Below are positions 43,255-53,951 of a DNA stretch of 64,000 nt, one piece after another. How positions within the stretch are numbered: position 1 is the first letter of the stretch; each line of letters starts with the position of its first letter. A program made the translations under genes and the position numbers. Source of the DNA: an uncultured Kordia sp. (GTDB taxonomy: Bacteria > Bacteroidota > Bacteroidia > Flavobacteriales > Flavobacteriaceae); assembly GCF_947496985.1 (NCBI RefSeq), contig NZ_CANMEZ010000002.1:620001-684000 (forward strand), given 5' to 3'. The notes below the pieces were generated by a model. The model saw only the letters and a list, made by a program, of their open reading frames with translations, did no database searches and had not been told where the DNA came from.

Positions 43255-45222
43255 CTAGTCTAATAATGCTCTTGTATTTGTATCTTTAAATGTAATTTCA
43301 AACATTGCGCCTTCCACATTGTTTATGGTAAATTTCCCTTGCAATTGTTTTGTTAATCGCTTTACTAAACGTAATCCTAAACTTTTCACTTTGGCTAAGT
43401 CCATAGCATCGTCAATTCCTTTTCCATTGTCAGCGACTACTAATTTGTATTCTTCTTCGTTGAGTTTATTGATAGAGATGTTTAGTTGATTCTCTTTTGT
43501 GACATCAAACGCATATTTGTAGGCATTTGTGATAAGTTCATTTACTATTAAACCTAAAGGAATTGCTGTGTCAATATCAAATTGCACATTTTCTGCATTA
43601 ACATTGGTGATTACTTCTTTATCAGAAGCATACATATTTGACAGTTCTTTTACGAGTGTATGAATGTACTCATTAAAGTCAATTAACCCTGAATCATTTT
43701 GATATAGTTTTTGATGAATTAACGCCATCGATTTCACTCTATTTTTTCCTTCATTAGCTAAACTCAGGGCTTTTTTATCTTCAATACCTTTGGTTTGCAA
43801 TTCTAATAAACTTGAAACTATTTGGAAGTTGTTTTTAACTCTGTGATGTACTTCTTTGAGCAATAATGCTTTTTCTTTTCCTTCTTTTAAAATTGCATCT
43901 CTTTGCTCTTCAATTTTTATGTTTTTTTGTTTCAGTTCCTTTGCTTGCTTCAGCACTTTATATACAATAAATATTAAAATTATAAATGCAAATACGAGCA
44001 CAAATGCTATAATTATATATAAATTCGCTTTATTTTTTTGATGTTCAATCTCTAATTCTTTTCGTTGTATTTCTTGCTTCGATTCATAATCGTATAAAGA
44101 GCTTGCTAAGTCTTCAGAGTATATTTTTTGATTGAGTTCAATACATTTTGATTTATATGTTATTGCTTCATTTAAAAACCCTCTTTTTTGCAATAATCTT
44201 GAGCTTTGACTCAATACAAAATACAATCTATTAGAATCGAGAACATCAACACTTTCTGCTTCTATTTTTTTACAAAAATCAATAACATTATCTACTCCAA
44301 ATTGAGCAAGTATTTTTTGATTCATCGGATCTGAAGCCTCTATATTTCTAAGAAAGTTAGCATACAACGAATAACTAAAAGCTCTAGAATCAGTAGAGTT
44401 ATAGAGCTCTTCTAGCAATTTTAATGCTTCTTCATTTTTGTTTCCTATGAATAAATAGCCATCTATTAGTTTTTCAATTGTAGATTCGAAAAGAACCGTT
44501 TTAACAGGCAAGCTTTTTTCTATAGCAATACTTTCTTCTCCTGCCGTTATAAACGCGTTTATATCCCTATCAATAGAAGAATGAATATCGCATAAATAGC
44601 TTAGATATAACGCTTGTATTTCTTTATCTCCAATTTTTCTAGCTAATTCTAAGTTCTGAATACAAATGTTTTTACCCTTTTCATCTCTTTGAATTATACT
44701 TAAAACAACAGCATGAATATCTAATAATAATTTAGCTCTTGTGTAGTTCGAATCATTTGTATTGTATACGTTTATATAATCTGCTAATTTTTGGTTTTCA
44801 ATATTAGCTTTTTCAAGTTGAGCTATATCACGTAACCTTGTTATATAAAGCCATTTCGTATATACATAGTCTAAATCAATTTGTTCGTTGTCACTTGGTG
44901 CTGGAATACTTTCGATATATTTAAAAAAGTTAATATCTCTAGACTTCGAATGATTTTTGAATATTCTTGTAGAAAATAAAGAGTAATGATTGTACGAAGG
45001 AGTTTCGTCAGCGGCTAATACTCGTAAGGTATTTATATACGGATCAACTTTTTTTTGATCTAGTAGATTTATATAGTATGTAGCAGAATCTTTTTGATTG
45101 TTTAATATATGATCTTCTACTGTAATTATAGATTTTCGATCTAAATTTTGAGACCAGCTATTTATATTGAGAAAACAACATATGAGAATGAAAATTATTC
45201 TAGTTTTCTGATGTTTAGACAT
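43255..45222 (-). CDS. Sensor histidine kinase with periplasmic helical repeats
   Basis: 655 residues. A signal peptide (1-24), TPR-like helical repeats (about 35-390), one TM helix (about 401-423) and a coiled coil (425-450). A HisKA_2 dimerisation domain follows with the VHHRVKNNFQIV motif (His459/460), then a HATPase (about 550-650; LGLIVNELITNAYKYAF and KSLGLRLVKRL). It senses periplasmic signals and phosphorylates the LytTR regulator downstream. Its TPR sensor resembles that of the TPR-AraC regulators in layout. Confidence 0.9.
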   Translation of the reverse strand: MSKHQKTRIIFILICCFLNINSWSQNLDRKSIITVEDHILNNQKDSATYYINLLDQKKVDPYINTLRVLAADETPSYNHYSLFSTRIFKNHSKSRDINFFKYIESIPAPSDNEQIDLDYVYTKWLYITRLRDIAQLEKANIENQKLADYINVYNTNDSNYTRAKLLLDIHAVVLSIIQRDEKGKNICIQNLELARKIGDKEIQALYLSYLCDIHSSIDRDINAFITAGEESIAIEKSLPVKTVLFESTIEKLIDGYLFIGNKNEEALKLLEELYNSTDSRAFSYSLYANFLRNIEASDPMNQKILAQFGVDNVIDFCKKIEAESVDVLDSNRLYFVLSQSSRLLQKRGFLNEAITYKSKCIELNQKIYSEDLASSLYDYESKQEIQRKELEIEHQKNKANLYIIIAFVLVFAFIILIFIVYKVLKQAKELKQKNIKIEEQRDAILKEGKEKALLLKEVHHRVKNNFQIVSSLLELQTKGIEDKKALSLANEGKNRVKSMALIHQKLYQNDSGLIDFNEYIHTLVKELSNMYASDKEVITNVNAENVQFDIDTAIPLGLIVNELITNAYKYAFDVTKENQLNISINKLNEEEYKLVVADNGKGIDDAMDLAKVKSLGLRLVKRLTKQLQGKFTINNVEGAMFEITFKDTNTRALLD

Positions 45223-45256
45223 AGGAAATCTATTTCATGGTTAGTTTGGGTTCTTA

Positions 45257-45264
45257 CAAAAATA
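45257..45264 (-). promoter_or_regulatory. -7 box TATTTTTG for the kinase-LytTR operon
   Basis: Exact TAnnTTTG on the minus strand, 34 bp before the kinase ATG. No -33 TTG at the usual distance. Confidence 0.45.
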
Positions 45265-45284
45265 CTACATGTTTTTAAACATTA

Positions 45285-45327
45285 AAAGGAGAGCTACTTT
45301 ATTATAAAATAGATCTCCTTTTTTTAT
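45285..45327 (-). terminator. Terminator of the VCBS-repeat T9SS gene
   Basis: AAAGGAGA pairs with TCTCCTTT (stem extended by CTA/TAG across one mismatch) in 45286-45322. It is flanked by A and T runs and lies between two minus-strand genes. Confidence 0.65.
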
Positions 45328-45346
45328 ACTGATATTCTGTTTTTTT

Positions 45347-46672
45347 TTAGTTTACCGTAATTTTTTTAACGACAGTTTTATTGTCATCACTTTTTATTTT
45401 TAAGAAATACAATCCTGAAGTTAGTTGAGATACATCAATTTTTATAGCTCTATTGTTTTGAATAAGTTTATTACTTCCATATACCATTTGCCCTGTAATA
45501 GTATACATCGTTATGTTTGTTTTATTAATTTGATTGCTTTCAAATTGTATCGTTAACAAATCACTTACTGGGTTTGGACTTACATTTACTTTTACAGCAA
45601 AGTCTTCTTCTTCAATACTCAATGGCGTTGTCAATACACCTTCAAACCATGCAAAATACCCAGGACTGAATGATCCTAAAATAGCATCTAATACACCATC
45701 ATTATTTATATCTCCAAAACTAACCGTTGCAAACTGTCCGAAATCAAATGTTTCTAAATCTCCTGGCATATTTTGATATGCATAGGTACCAAAATCTGGT
45801 GCCATAGCTGTACCTACATTCTCTACCCAACGTACAATTCCTGTGTCAGTTCCCATAATTAAATCAAAGTCACCATCACGATCTACATCTTGAAAATCAG
45901 GAAACGTCACCAATATGTCACCGTGTGGCCAGTTACGATCTAGTACTCCTATGCCAGGATCCATATCCCACGGATTGTTTAACTGCAATCTACGTTCAAA
46001 CATTGGTACCAGTTTAGTTCCTGTATTTTCAAGGTATGATATAGAATCACTTCCCATACCGACCATATCTAAATCATCGTCATCATCTAAATCAACAAAA
46101 CCAAGACCTGGAAAGTTTGCTATATTTTGATTTAAAATCCCAGGAATCGTAGATTCTACAAAATTTGGCGCTGTAGCTGATCCCGTATTTTCAAAATAAT
46201 GGATATCATTAAAGTTATTTTGATTTATATCATTTTTAGTCGCCAAAAATAAATCAAAATCACCATCATCATCAATGTCTACAAATTGACCTTTTGTTTC
46301 ATTATTTCCTCCTGGAGCAATGGCAACAGCATCTAATGCTGGCTGTGCTGTTTGCACCCAATTTGGCGCTGTGGGAGAACCTGTATTTTCATAATAAAAT
46401 AATTTTCCCAACGCAGATTGTGCGCCAGAAACCATGTCTAAATCGCCATCTCCGTCTAAATCTACCAATACTGGTGCGCTTAGCCTTCCAGTTAATGTTG
46501 GTAAAACGGCTACATCTAAACCAGCAGGATTAGGCCCTGGAGCAGGTACTACGCCTACATCGGGAGCACCAGAATTTATTCCTCGAAATTCGAATGTATC
46601 AGGAAATACAGCTTGTGCTGTTGCGAAGTATGCACTTAGTATGCATACTAGAAAAAGTAGTTTTTGTTTCAT
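45347..46672 (-). CDS. FG-GAP/VCBS-repeat protein with T9SS sorting domain
   Basis: 441 residues. A signal peptide (1-20) precedes a series of D-x-D-x-D-G-D calcium-binding repeats (DLDGDGDLD, DIDDDGDFD, DLDDDDDLD, DVDRDGDFD, DINNDGVLD), typical of VCBS/FG-GAP beta-propellers. A type A sorting domain ends the protein (about 365-441; VNVSPNPVSD ... LTSGLYFLKI). It is predicted to be secreted or surface-attached through T9SS, perhaps an adhesin. A TATATTTG box lies at 46712-46719 on the minus strand. Confidence 0.9.
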   Translation of the reverse strand: MKQKLLFLVCILSAYFATAQAVFPDTFEFRGINSGAPDVGVVPAPGPNPAGLDVAVLPTLTGRLSAPVLVDLDGDGDLDMVSGAQSALGKLFYYENTGSPTAPNWVQTAQPALDAVAIAPGGNNETKGQFVDIDDDGDFDLFLATKNDINQNNFNDIHYFENTGSATAPNFVESTIPGILNQNIANFPGLGFVDLDDDDDLDMVGMGSDSISYLENTGTKLVPMFERRLQLNNPWDMDPGIGVLDRNWPHGDILVTFPDFQDVDRDGDFDLIMGTDTGIVRWVENVGTAMAPDFGTYAYQNMPGDLETFDFGQFATVSFGDINNDGVLDAILGSFSPGYFAWFEGVLTTPLSIEEEDFAVKVNVSPNPVSDLLTIQFESNQINKTNITMYTITGQMVYGSNKLIQNNRAIKIDVSQLTSGLYFLKIKSDDNKTVVKKITVN

Positions 46673-46711
46673 TATTGCTTAGATTTGAGTATTTATTGAA
46701 GGTTAGTAAAG

Positions 46712-46719
46712 CAAATATA
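46712..46719 (-). promoter_or_regulatory. -7 box TATATTTG for the VCBS-repeat gene
   Basis: Exact consensus, 39 bp before the ATG at 46672. TTG triplets upstream are at spacings of 12 and 25 nt, not the favoured 19-21. Confidence 0.45.
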
Positions 46720-46800
46720 TACTGAAAAGCACAAGGCAGTTTCACAAATGTTCTGAACGTTTTCTATAATGTTCTAAATCGCTTTATAGCGTTATGAAAC

Positions 46801-46833
46801 AAAAAAAGCGAATACCCATTACGATATTCGCTC
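46801..46833 (-). terminator. Terminator of the M28 peptidase gene
   Basis: Arms AGCGAATA (46807-46814) and TATTCGCT (46825-46832). On the minus strand a run of seven T follows. Confidence 0.75.
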
Positions 46834-46854
46834 TTGATTTTTACTTGATTTTAC

Positions 46855-47787
46855 TTACAATGAACTATTATCTACTATTTTAAAAAAAGAGAGGATTGTT
46901 TGCACTGCATTTGTATAGAATGTTGGATGAATGTTTTCAAAATCGTCGGTTGGTTTGTGATAATCTTCATGATCTTCTACACCAAAATAAATAAACGGAA
47001 TATTAGCTTGATGAAATCCAGCATGATCGCTCATATGTGTCCATTCTTTATGACCAATTTTTAGGTCTAAATTTCCTCTTGTTTTAGTATTTTCAATAAT
47101 TGATTTGTATTTTGGGTAATGTTGCGGACCAACTGCATACAATTCTTTTTTATCACTTCTACTAATCATATCCATATTGATATTTAGCTTTAGCTGTATG
47201 TTTTCCACTATTGGATTTTTGACATAGTAAAACGAACCTACCAATCCTTTTTCTTCTGCATCAAACGCTGCTAATATTACAGAATGTTTTGGCGGATGTT
47301 TTTGAAAATATGCTGCGAAAGCGAACAAAGCGCTAATTCCAGAAGCATCATCATCTGCTCCATTGTAAATTTTACCACCTTTAATCCCTTCATGATCGTA
47401 ATGTGCAGATATTACTATGTATTCATTAGGTGTTGAGCTTCCTTTTATATATCCTAAGATATTTTCACCTTGTTCAATTTTCTTGCTTTCAGGCAATGGA
47501 AACACTTGTTCAAAAGATTCTCCTAATGGTTTTACTCCTAATTTTTCAAACTCAGCTATGATGTACTTTTTAGCTTTTATAGCGCCAGCAGTTCCTGTTT
47601 CACGACCTTCATAACTATCAGAGGAAAGTTCTTTTACATGATTTAACAACGTTGTTTTATCAAAATCATATGATAATTCTGTTTGTGCTTGCGTTTCTGT
47701 TTGTGCTACGTCTTTTGAATTTTTACTTTTTTTACAACTTATAAAAAGAGTAAGTATAACGATAAAGAGGATTTTTGATATTTGCAT
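46855..47787 (-). CDS. M28-family metallopeptidase lipoprotein
   Basis: 310 residues. A lipobox L-F-I-S-C gives Cys18. The dizinc peptidase domain (about 55-305) has the expected ligands His129 (SAHYDHEG), Asp145 (NGADDDASG), Glu178/179 (DAEEKGL) and Asp206 (NMDMISR). A C-terminal His is in EDHEDYHKPTDD. It should be an aminopeptidase anchored in the envelope and acting in the periplasm or at the surface. It is monocistronic with its own terminator. Confidence 0.92.
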   Translation of the reverse strand: MQISKILFIVILTLFISCKKSKNSKDVAQTETQAQTELSYDFDKTTLLNHVKELSSDSYEGRETGTAGAIKAKKYIIAEFEKLGVKPLGESFEQVFPLPESKKIEQGENILGYIKGSSTPNEYIVISAHYDHEGIKGGKIYNGADDDASGISALFAFAAYFQKHPPKHSVILAAFDAEEKGLVGSFYYVKNPIVENIQLKLNINMDMISRSDKKELYAVGPQHYPKYKSIIENTKTRGNLDLKIGHKEWTHMSDHAGFHQANIPFIYFGVEDHEDYHKPTDDFENIHPTFYTNAVQTILSFFKIVDNSSL

Positions 47788-47847
47788 ATTATTTTGAATG
47801 ATGTGATATTAGAAGTTTCAAAATACACTAAATCATGTAATCTAACT

Positions 47848-47881
47848 AAAAAATCCCAAGTGTTAACACTTGGGATTTTGA
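47848..47881 (-). terminator. Terminator of the sdh operon
   Basis: A perfect 30-bp palindrome (47850-47879, arms AAAATCCCAAGTGTT and AACACTTGGGATTTT) 26 bp after the sdhB stop. Confidence 0.9.
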
Positions 47882-47904
47882 TATTTATTATATGTAATTA
47901 AAAT

Positions 47905-48651
47905 TTATCCTTTAAAAGATGCTTTTAAATACTCACTATTCATACGTGCTATATTTTCAAGAGAAATTCCTTTCGGGCATTCAACTTCACAAGCTCCTGT
48001 GTTTGTACAGTTACCAAATCCTTCTTCGTCCATCTGTTTTACCATATTCATTACACGGTCAGTTGCTTCAACTTGACCTTGTGGCAATAATGCAAATTGG
48101 GATACTTTTGCCCCAACAAATAACATTGCAGATGAGTTTTTACAACTTGCTACACATGCTCCACAACCGATACATGTTGCTGCTTCAAAAGCAGTATCAG
48201 CATCTTGTTTGTTTACAGGAATTGCATTGGCATCAATTGTATTTCCAGAAGTGTTTACAGAAATAAATCCACCAGCATGTTGAATACGGTCAAAAGCACT
48301 TCTATCTACTACTAAGTCTTTTATTACAGGAAACGCTTTTGCTCTAAATGGCTCAATGTAAATTGTATCACCATCTTTAAACATACGCATGTGCAACTGA
48401 CAAGTTGTTACGCCTCTATCAGGTCCGTGCGCTTCTCCATTTATATATAATGAACACATTCCACAGATTCCTTCACGACAATCGTGATCGAATGCTACAG
48501 GTTCGTCTCCACTATTGATAAGTTGTTCGTTTAATACATCTAACATTTCAAGGAAAGACATATCAGGAGAAACATCACTGATTTTATAATCAACCATTTT
48601 CCCTTTATCGTTAGCGTTTTTCTGACGCCATATTTTTAACGTTAAATTCAT
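47905..48651 (-). CDS. sdhB: Succinate dehydrogenase/fumarate reductase iron-sulfur subunit
   Basis: 248 residues. Cys58, 63, 66 and 84 (CREGICGMC and TTCQ) bind the 2Fe-2S cluster. [13 protein letters not shown] binds the 4Fe-4S cluster. [16 protein letters not shown] completes the 3Fe-4S site. It passes electrons from the flavoprotein to the membrane cytochrome b and menaquinone. It starts 10 bp after sdhA and is last in sdhCAB. Confidence 0.97.
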   Translation of the reverse strand: MNLTLKIWRQKNANDKGKMVDYKISDVSPDMSFLEMLDVLNEQLINSGDEPVAFDHDCREGICGMCSLYINGEAHGPDRGVTTCQLHMRMFKDGDTIYIEPFRAKAFPVIKDLVVDRSAFDRIQHAGGFISVNTSGNTIDANAIPVNKQDADTAFEAATCIGCGACVASCKNSSAMLFVGAKVSQFALLPQGQVEATDRVMNMVKQMDEEGFGNCTNTGACEVECPKGISLENIARMNSEYLKASFKG

Positions 48652-48661
48652 AGTCTTCCTT

Positions 48662-50674
48662 TTATTTGTAACTTCTTTGTTTTAATTCTATATCCTTGAA
48701 TTCTAATTCTTCTTTATGTAATACTGCATCACTTGGTTCTCCTTTGTATTCCCAAGCAGCTACATAAGCAAAGTCTTCATCATTACGTAATGCTTCTCCT
48801 TTTTGCTCTCCGTCTAGTTCTACAGAGTCTTCTCTAAAGTGTCCACCACATGATTCTTCACGAACTAACGCATCTTTCGCAAATAACTCTCCTAATTCAA
48901 GGAAATCTGCTACTCTACCTGCTTTTGCTAATTCTTCATTTAATTCTTCGTTTGTTCCTGGAACACTTACTTCTTTCCAGAATTGCTCACGAAGTGCTTT
49001 AATTTCAGCAATAGCTTCTGTTAATCCTTTTACATTACGAGACATACCAACTTTGTTCCACATGATTTTACCTAATCGTTTGTGGAAATAGTCAACTGAA
49101 TGTTTTCCTTCATTATTTATAAAGAAGTCTAATTTTTCTTTTACTGATTTTTCAGCTTCTTCAAATTCTTTTGTATCTGTTGAAATTGGTCCTGTACGAA
49201 TATCATCTGATAAGTAATCACCAATTGTATAAGGTAATACAAAATATCCGTCTGCTAATCCTTGCATTAATGCAGAAGCTCCAAGTCTGTTAGCTCCATG
49301 ATCAGAGAAGTTTGCTTCACCAATACAATAAAGTCCCGGAACAGTTGTCATTAAGTTATAATCAACCCAAACACCTCCCATAGTATAGTGAACTGCAGGA
49401 TAAATCATCATTGGTGTTTCATATGGATCTTCATCTACAATTTTGAAATACATTTGGAATAAGTTTCCATATTTAGCTTTTACAACTTCTTGTCCTAGTT
49501 TTTTAACTAAAGCTGTATCGTTTCCATCTAATCCTTTAATGTATGCTTGTTCTTTTCCGTAACGTTCAATTGCAGAAGCAAAGTCTAAGTATACTGCTTC
49601 ACCAGTGGCATTTACACCATAACCAGCATCACAACGCTCTTTTGCTGCTCGCGAAGCAACATCACGTGGTACTAGGTTTCCAAATGCAGGATAACGACGC
49701 TCTAAGTAATAATCTCTATCTTCTTCTGCTATTTGAGTTGGTTTAAGTTTTTTAGCTCTGATTGCCTCCACATCTTTTATGTGCTTTGGAACCCAAATAC
49801 GTCCATCATTACGTAATGATTCTGACATCAATGTTAATTTCGATTGATGATCTCCAGAAACAGGAATACATGTTGGGTGAATTTGTGTGTAACAAGGGTT
49901 TGCAAAGTATGCTCCACGTTTGTGAGCTTTCCAAGCAGCTGTTACGTTACTTCCCATTGCATTTGTTGATAAGAAGAATACATTTCCGTAACCACCAGTT
50001 CCTAATACTACTGCATGCGCTGAATGACGCTCAATTTCTCCAGTGATTAAGTTACGTGTTATAATTCCTCTTGCTTTTCCGTCTACTTTTACAACGTCAA
50101 GCATTTCATGACGATTGTACATTTTTATTTTTCCACGACCAATTTGACGGTTCATCGCAGAATATGCTCCTAATAGTAATTGTTGCCCTGTTTGACCAGC
50201 TGCGTAAAAAGTTCTTGAGACTAATACTCCCCCAAATGAACGGTTATCTAACAAACCTCCATATTCACGAGCAAAAGGAACTCCTTGTGCTACACATTGG
50301 TCAATAATATTTGCAGAAACTTCAGCCAAGCGATATACGTTTGCTTCACGCGAACGGTAATCTCCTCCTTTTACCGTATCATAAAATAAACGGTACGTTG
50401 AATCTCCATCTCCTTGATAGTTTTTTGCTGCGTTAATTCCACCTTGTGCTGCAATTGAATGCGCACGACGTGGAGAATCTTGAAAGCAAAATGCTTTTAC
50501 ATTGTATCCTAATTCAGCTAATGTAGCTGCCGCAGATCCTCCTGCGAGTCCTGTTCCTACTACAATTACATCAATAAGACGCTTGTTGGCAGGGTTTACA
50601 AGATCAATTGTATTTTTATGCTTAGTCCACTTATCTGCTAGTGGTCCTTGAGGTATTTTTGAATCTAAAGCCAT
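48662..50674 (-). CDS. sdhA: Succinate dehydrogenase/fumarate reductase flavoprotein subunit
   Basis: 670 residues. The FAD-binding Rossmann motif is [17 protein letters not shown]. The covalent-FAD His is in [14 protein letters not shown]. Catalytic residues lie in the [10 protein letters not shown] region. The Bacteroidota form is long, with a C-terminal domain ending in ELKQRSYK. It oxidises succinate in the TCA cycle on the cytoplasmic face of the inner membrane. It starts 15 bp after sdhC. Confidence 0.97.
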   Translation of the reverse strand: MALDSKIPQGPLADKWTKHKNTIDLVNPANKRLIDVIVVGTGLAGGSAAATLAELGYNVKAFCFQDSPRRAHSIAAQGGINAAKNYQGDGDSTYRLFYDTVKGGDYRSREANVYRLAEVSANIIDQCVAQGVPFAREYGGLLDNRSFGGVLVSRTFYAAGQTGQQLLLGAYSAMNRQIGRGKIKMYNRHEMLDVVKVDGKARGIITRNLITGEIERHSAHAVVLGTGGYGNVFFLSTNAMGSNVTAAWKAHKRGAYFANPCYTQIHPTCIPVSGDHQSKLTLMSESLRNDGRIWVPKHIKDVEAIRAKKLKPTQIAEEDRDYYLERRYPAFGNLVPRDVASRAAKERCDAGYGVNATGEAVYLDFASAIERYGKEQAYIKGLDGNDTALVKKLGQEVVKAKYGNLFQMYFKIVDEDPYETPMMIYPAVHYTMGGVWVDYNLMTTVPGLYCIGEANFSDHGANRLGASALMQGLADGYFVLPYTIGDYLSDDIRTGPISTDTKEFEEAEKSVKEKLDFFINNEGKHSVDYFHKRLGKIMWNKVGMSRNVKGLTEAIAEIKALREQFWKEVSVPGTNEELNEELAKAGRVADFLELGELFAKDALVREESCGGHFREDSVELDGEQKGEALRNDEDFAYVAAWEYKGEPSDAVLHKEELEFKDIELKQRSYK

Positions 50675-50689
50675 AGTACTGATAAGTTT

Positions 50690-51349
50690 TTAGTGTGCGA
50701 AATGATGATATAATGCGATAAAAATAAATCCTACTGGAATTCCTATAGAATATACTTTACTTACACCTTTTAATGCTTTTGTGTATTTGTTATTCGCTCC
50801 AATTGATTGGAATGCTGAATTGAAACCGTGTAATAAGTGTAATGCTAAAAATACAAATGCAACTATGTATATGCCTACGATTACTGGGCTTTCAAAATGT
50901 TCCACTAGTTCATGATAGTAACGTGTTGGATCCTCTTTCATAGGACTGATATACTTTACTGTTATTTCATGCCACCAAAGTTGAGACATGTGAACAATAA
51001 GAAAAGCTTCAATAAGTAATCCAGTCCAAATCATGTTTCTACTCATCCAAGTAGAATTAGCATTTCCATTATTTTTGGCATATTTAACTTGGCGTGCTCT
51101 TCTATTTTTCAATTCTAAAATGATTCCCATTGTAAAGTGGAATACAATTCCAATAATTAGAATCGGTTGTAGAATAAATTGTACTGCCCAAAACGTTCCC
51201 ATGAAGTGTGAAGCTTCGTTAAAAGCATCAGGACTAAACACAGAAAGGATGTTAATTGCAAAATGTTGTAAAAGAAAAAACATTAGGAAGAGTGCTGAAA
51301 GTGCCATCGCAAACTTTCTTCCAATCGAAGAATTTAAAATTCCGCTCAT
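50690..51349 (-). CDS. sdhC: Succinate dehydrogenase cytochrome b subunit
   Basis: 219 residues with five membrane helices, the type-B single-subunit diheme anchor that reacts with menaquinone. Several His residues in the helices are candidate heme ligands (FLLQHFAIN, FHFTMGII, LIVHMSQLWWH, LHLLHGF). It is the first gene of the operon, behind a perfect TTG-N20-TATATTTG promoter. Confidence 0.95.
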   Translation of the reverse strand: MSGILNSSIGRKFAMALSALFLMFFLLQHFAINILSVFSPDAFNEASHFMGTFWAVQFILQPILIIGIVFHFTMGIILELKNRRARQVKYAKNNGNANSTWMSRNMIWTGLLIEAFLIVHMSQLWWHEITVKYISPMKEDPTRYYHELVEHFESPVIVGIYIVAFVFLALHLLHGFNSAFQSIGANNKYTKALKGVSKVYSIGIPVGFIFIALYHHFAH

Positions 51350-51376
51350 TATAATTGTGATTAATTATTTGTTTCA

Positions 51377-51407
51377 CAAATATACGGCGCACTCAGTAGG
51401 TCTACAA
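51377..51407 (-). promoter_or_regulatory. Consensus promoter of sdhCAB
   Basis: On the minus strand TTG (51407-51405), a 20-nt spacer, then TATATTTG (51384-51377), a perfect Bacteroidota promoter. The leader is about 22 nt. Confidence 0.7.
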
Positions 51408-51448
51408 ATTTTAAACCTTCTTTTGGAGTCTATTTAGAATCGATTTAA

Positions 51449-52681
51449 TTAAAAATTGAATCTAGGATTAACAATAGAATTGTAAATTGATCCAAATGAA
51501 TAACTAAAACCAATTGTAACCCAATAATTATAACCAGACTGCAATTGTTGTTGTTGAAGTAATAATTCTTCTAATGATACATTTCCAGCAGGAAGATTGA
51601 TTTGATTTCTGGTGATTCTATAGTTTCCTCCAACGTCAAAACTAAAACCTTTAAACACTCTAATGTTAGCACCTAAATAGAACCCTAAAGAGTTCAATGT
51701 TGTGTTGTGTAAGTACTGATTAAAAGATACTTCTCCATTAATGTTTCCCCATTCTTGACGAACACTTCCACCTAATAAAATTGAGTGTTCAAATAAGAGT
51801 TCTTTCTCTTCACCAAATACGGATCGTTCTATATAATCATTAAAAACTAATCCATTTCGATATGATAAAATGAGTTGTTTTGTTGCAGATTGTTCATACT
51901 TAAAAAAGTTATATTCTATTGCTGGTCTAAACCTCCAAAACAAGTTATAATTACTGTAAGTAGAAGTTCCAATGTCTGCAAAGAAACCATACGACCAATG
52001 ACTATTTATACTCAAAACATCACTTATATTTAAAGACTTATTGTTGTTAATAGCTACAATATCATCTCCATCAAAAGTAAAGGTCGATCTGTTTTCACTA
52101 AAACTAGCTCTTATTGAAAATTTATTTTTTTCTGTGACTCTTTTGGCTGATATATTAAAATTTAAATTACTCGATTTATTTGTTTCTTCTCCATTAAAAT
52201 AACCACGAGCACCAAGCCTGAATACCCAAAAATCCCAAGCATCTCTTTCTACAGTTTCTGTTTCATTTTCTGGACTAGGAACAGTAACCATTATATTGGT
52301 TGTATTTCCATTTTCTATCCAAAACCGAACAAGTCCCAGTTTTATATGTTTTAAAATTTCATTTCTGACAACATCTCTGGTCATATCCGTATTTGTAGAG
52401 AATTTTACTTTATAGTTGATGTTTTCAAACCTATTTTTACCAATAAAGTCAATCTCATATAAGCGCCCGCCACTTCCGTTTGCTTGTGTAACAAAAAATA
52501 AATGAACGTCACCCAAACCTTGATCTCTCACAAACTGAACATTGCCCAAATTTTGTTTAATGTAAGTATGATCACAAATATTACAGTCGAGAAATATTTT
52601 GACATCATCATTTAAATTATCTTGTGAAAAAGTAATAGAAGAGATCAACATTATTAGAAGCAATGAAATAGATTTTAGCAT
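51449..52681 (-). CDS. Outer-membrane beta-barrel-like protein, hypothetical
   Basis: 410 residues from ATG 52681, where the signal peptide begins (MLKSISLLLIMLISSITFSQ). An in-frame ATG at 52732 would add 17 unlikely residues. After an N-terminal globular part (about 25-145, with CNICD and an F-V-T-Q-A-N-G-S-G-G strand), the rest alternates aromatic beta strands and short turns to a terminal Phe (VNPRFNF), as in outer-membrane barrels. No specific family is recognised. Confidence 0.7.
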   Translation of the reverse strand: MLKSISLLLIMLISSITFSQDNLNDDVKIFLDCNICDHTYIKQNLGNVQFVRDQGLGDVHLFFVTQANGSGGRLYEIDFIGKNRFENINYKVKFSTNTDMTRDVVRNEILKHIKLGLVRFWIENGNTTNIMVTVPSPENETETVERDAWDFWVFRLGARGYFNGEETNKSSNLNFNISAKRVTEKNKFSIRASFSENRSTFTFDGDDIVAINNNKSLNISDVLSINSHWSYGFFADIGTSTYSNYNLFWRFRPAIEYNFFKYEQSATKQLILSYRNGLVFNDYIERSVFGEEKELLFEHSILLGGSVRQEWGNINGEVSFNQYLHNTTLNSLGFYLGANIRVFKGFSFDVGGNYRITRNQINLPAGNVSLEELLLQQQQLQSGYNYWVTIGFSYSFGSIYNSIVNPRFNF

Positions 52682-52879
52682 AATTTTAAATTTATTGGCT
52701 AAGCTAAATTGCCCTTCGACAAGTAATGTCAAAAAAATGTAAAAGAAGTGTCAATCATTGTGAAAAATCAATAAAATCGAATGCTGTTTATTGTAATTCA
52801 GTAATTATTTATGTTTTTATTAAATATGTGTTCTTTTTTAAATGAAGAAAGTTTACTTATTTCATATTCTTGTCTAGTA

Positions 52880-53752
52880 TTAATTAGAAACCGAAGGAAT
52901 TAATCCTCGTAGTCCCATATCGACAGGTTGTTCACCAATAGCAGGTTCGTATTTTCCATCCGCATTGATCTCTGTCCATTCAAAACTATTGTTTACAGAG
53001 AATGAAAGTGTTACTTCTATATTTCCTGTTTCGTTTCCAGTAATCGTAAATGCATTTGCAAATTGCCCTGTAACTACACATGAACCTTGTGGTACTGGTG
53101 ATGTGTTGAATAACGGATTCGGAACTGTAGTTGCTCCTGCTGGCGCTTGTCCTTGCGTTGTAAGCCCTAAAGCTTCAAATGCCCAAAATCCTTGTAATTT
53201 ATTTTCATTAATGTCGAAGGTACTTCCGTTTACATCAAAACTAGTGATATAACTATTGTACCCAACAAAACTTGCCAAAGTTCCTGTAATATCATTTCCG
53301 TTTTGCAATAGATTGATGCTTCCTTCTTGATATGCCAATGAAACACGCACCCAATTGTAAGTTCCTTGTGCAACTTCTTCTAAAGGAATACTTATGAAAA
53401 TATCATCATTTCCTGCAAATTGTGCTGCCTGAAAGTCTATTGCCATTTCTCCTCCTTGTGTTGTTTCGGCACCATTGTAAATGATTTCTCCAGCACCTAA
53501 GAGTGTATTCGCGCTTGACGCAAATTCAATATAATTAGCACTCATGCGTGCAAAATTGGGTGATTGTGCTGCATTTCCTGCTGGAATTATTGCAGGCTGA
53601 CCTAAATTATCCAACCGATCTTGCGCTGGGTCAAATTTAAATTTTATGATCAGATTGCCCGTTTCAAGATTTGGCGTGCAACAATCTTCATCAGACTTAC
53701 ATCCCAAAAATAATATTCCACACACAATAAGAATCCAACTATATTTTTTCAT
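52880..53752 (-). CDS. Hypothetical lipoprotein
   Basis: 290 residues from ATG 53752 (an ATG at 53806 would precede the signal peptide by 18 residues). The signal MKKYSWILIVCGILFLGC gives lipidated Cys18. The mature part begins KSDEDCC and is beta-rich, with no known domain. NLETGNLIIKFKFDPAQDRL recalls MbnP-like fold proteins that follow a partner enzyme in Bacteroidota, but I cannot confirm this. It is monocistronic and divergent from rimK. Confidence 0.65.
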   Translation of the reverse strand: MKKYSWILIVCGILFLGCKSDEDCCTPNLETGNLIIKFKFDPAQDRLDNLGQPAIIPAGNAAQSPNFARMSANYIEFASSANTLLGAGEIIYNGAETTQGGEMAIDFQAAQFAGNDDIFISIPLEEVAQGTYNWVRVSLAYQEGSINLLQNGNDITGTLASFVGYNSYITSFDVNGSTFDINENKLQGFWAFEALGLTTQGQAPAGATTVPNPLFNTSPVPQGSCVVTGQFANAFTITGNETGNIEVTLSFSVNNSFEWTEINADGKYEPAIGEQPVDMGLRGLIPSVSN

Positions 53753-53951
53753 TGAACAAGTTTTATAAAACATCATAACGATTGAGCTGTATGAGTTCGT
53801 ATGCAATGTACTAAGAATTATATATTTTAAGCTTCTTTTTCATACACAAAACGCTTTCTAAATCAACAATTTATTGTTTTTTAATATGAGATTGTTTTAA
53901 ACTAAAAAAGTTTACTTATTTTTAAGAAATCTTACTTGATTCAACCCTATA

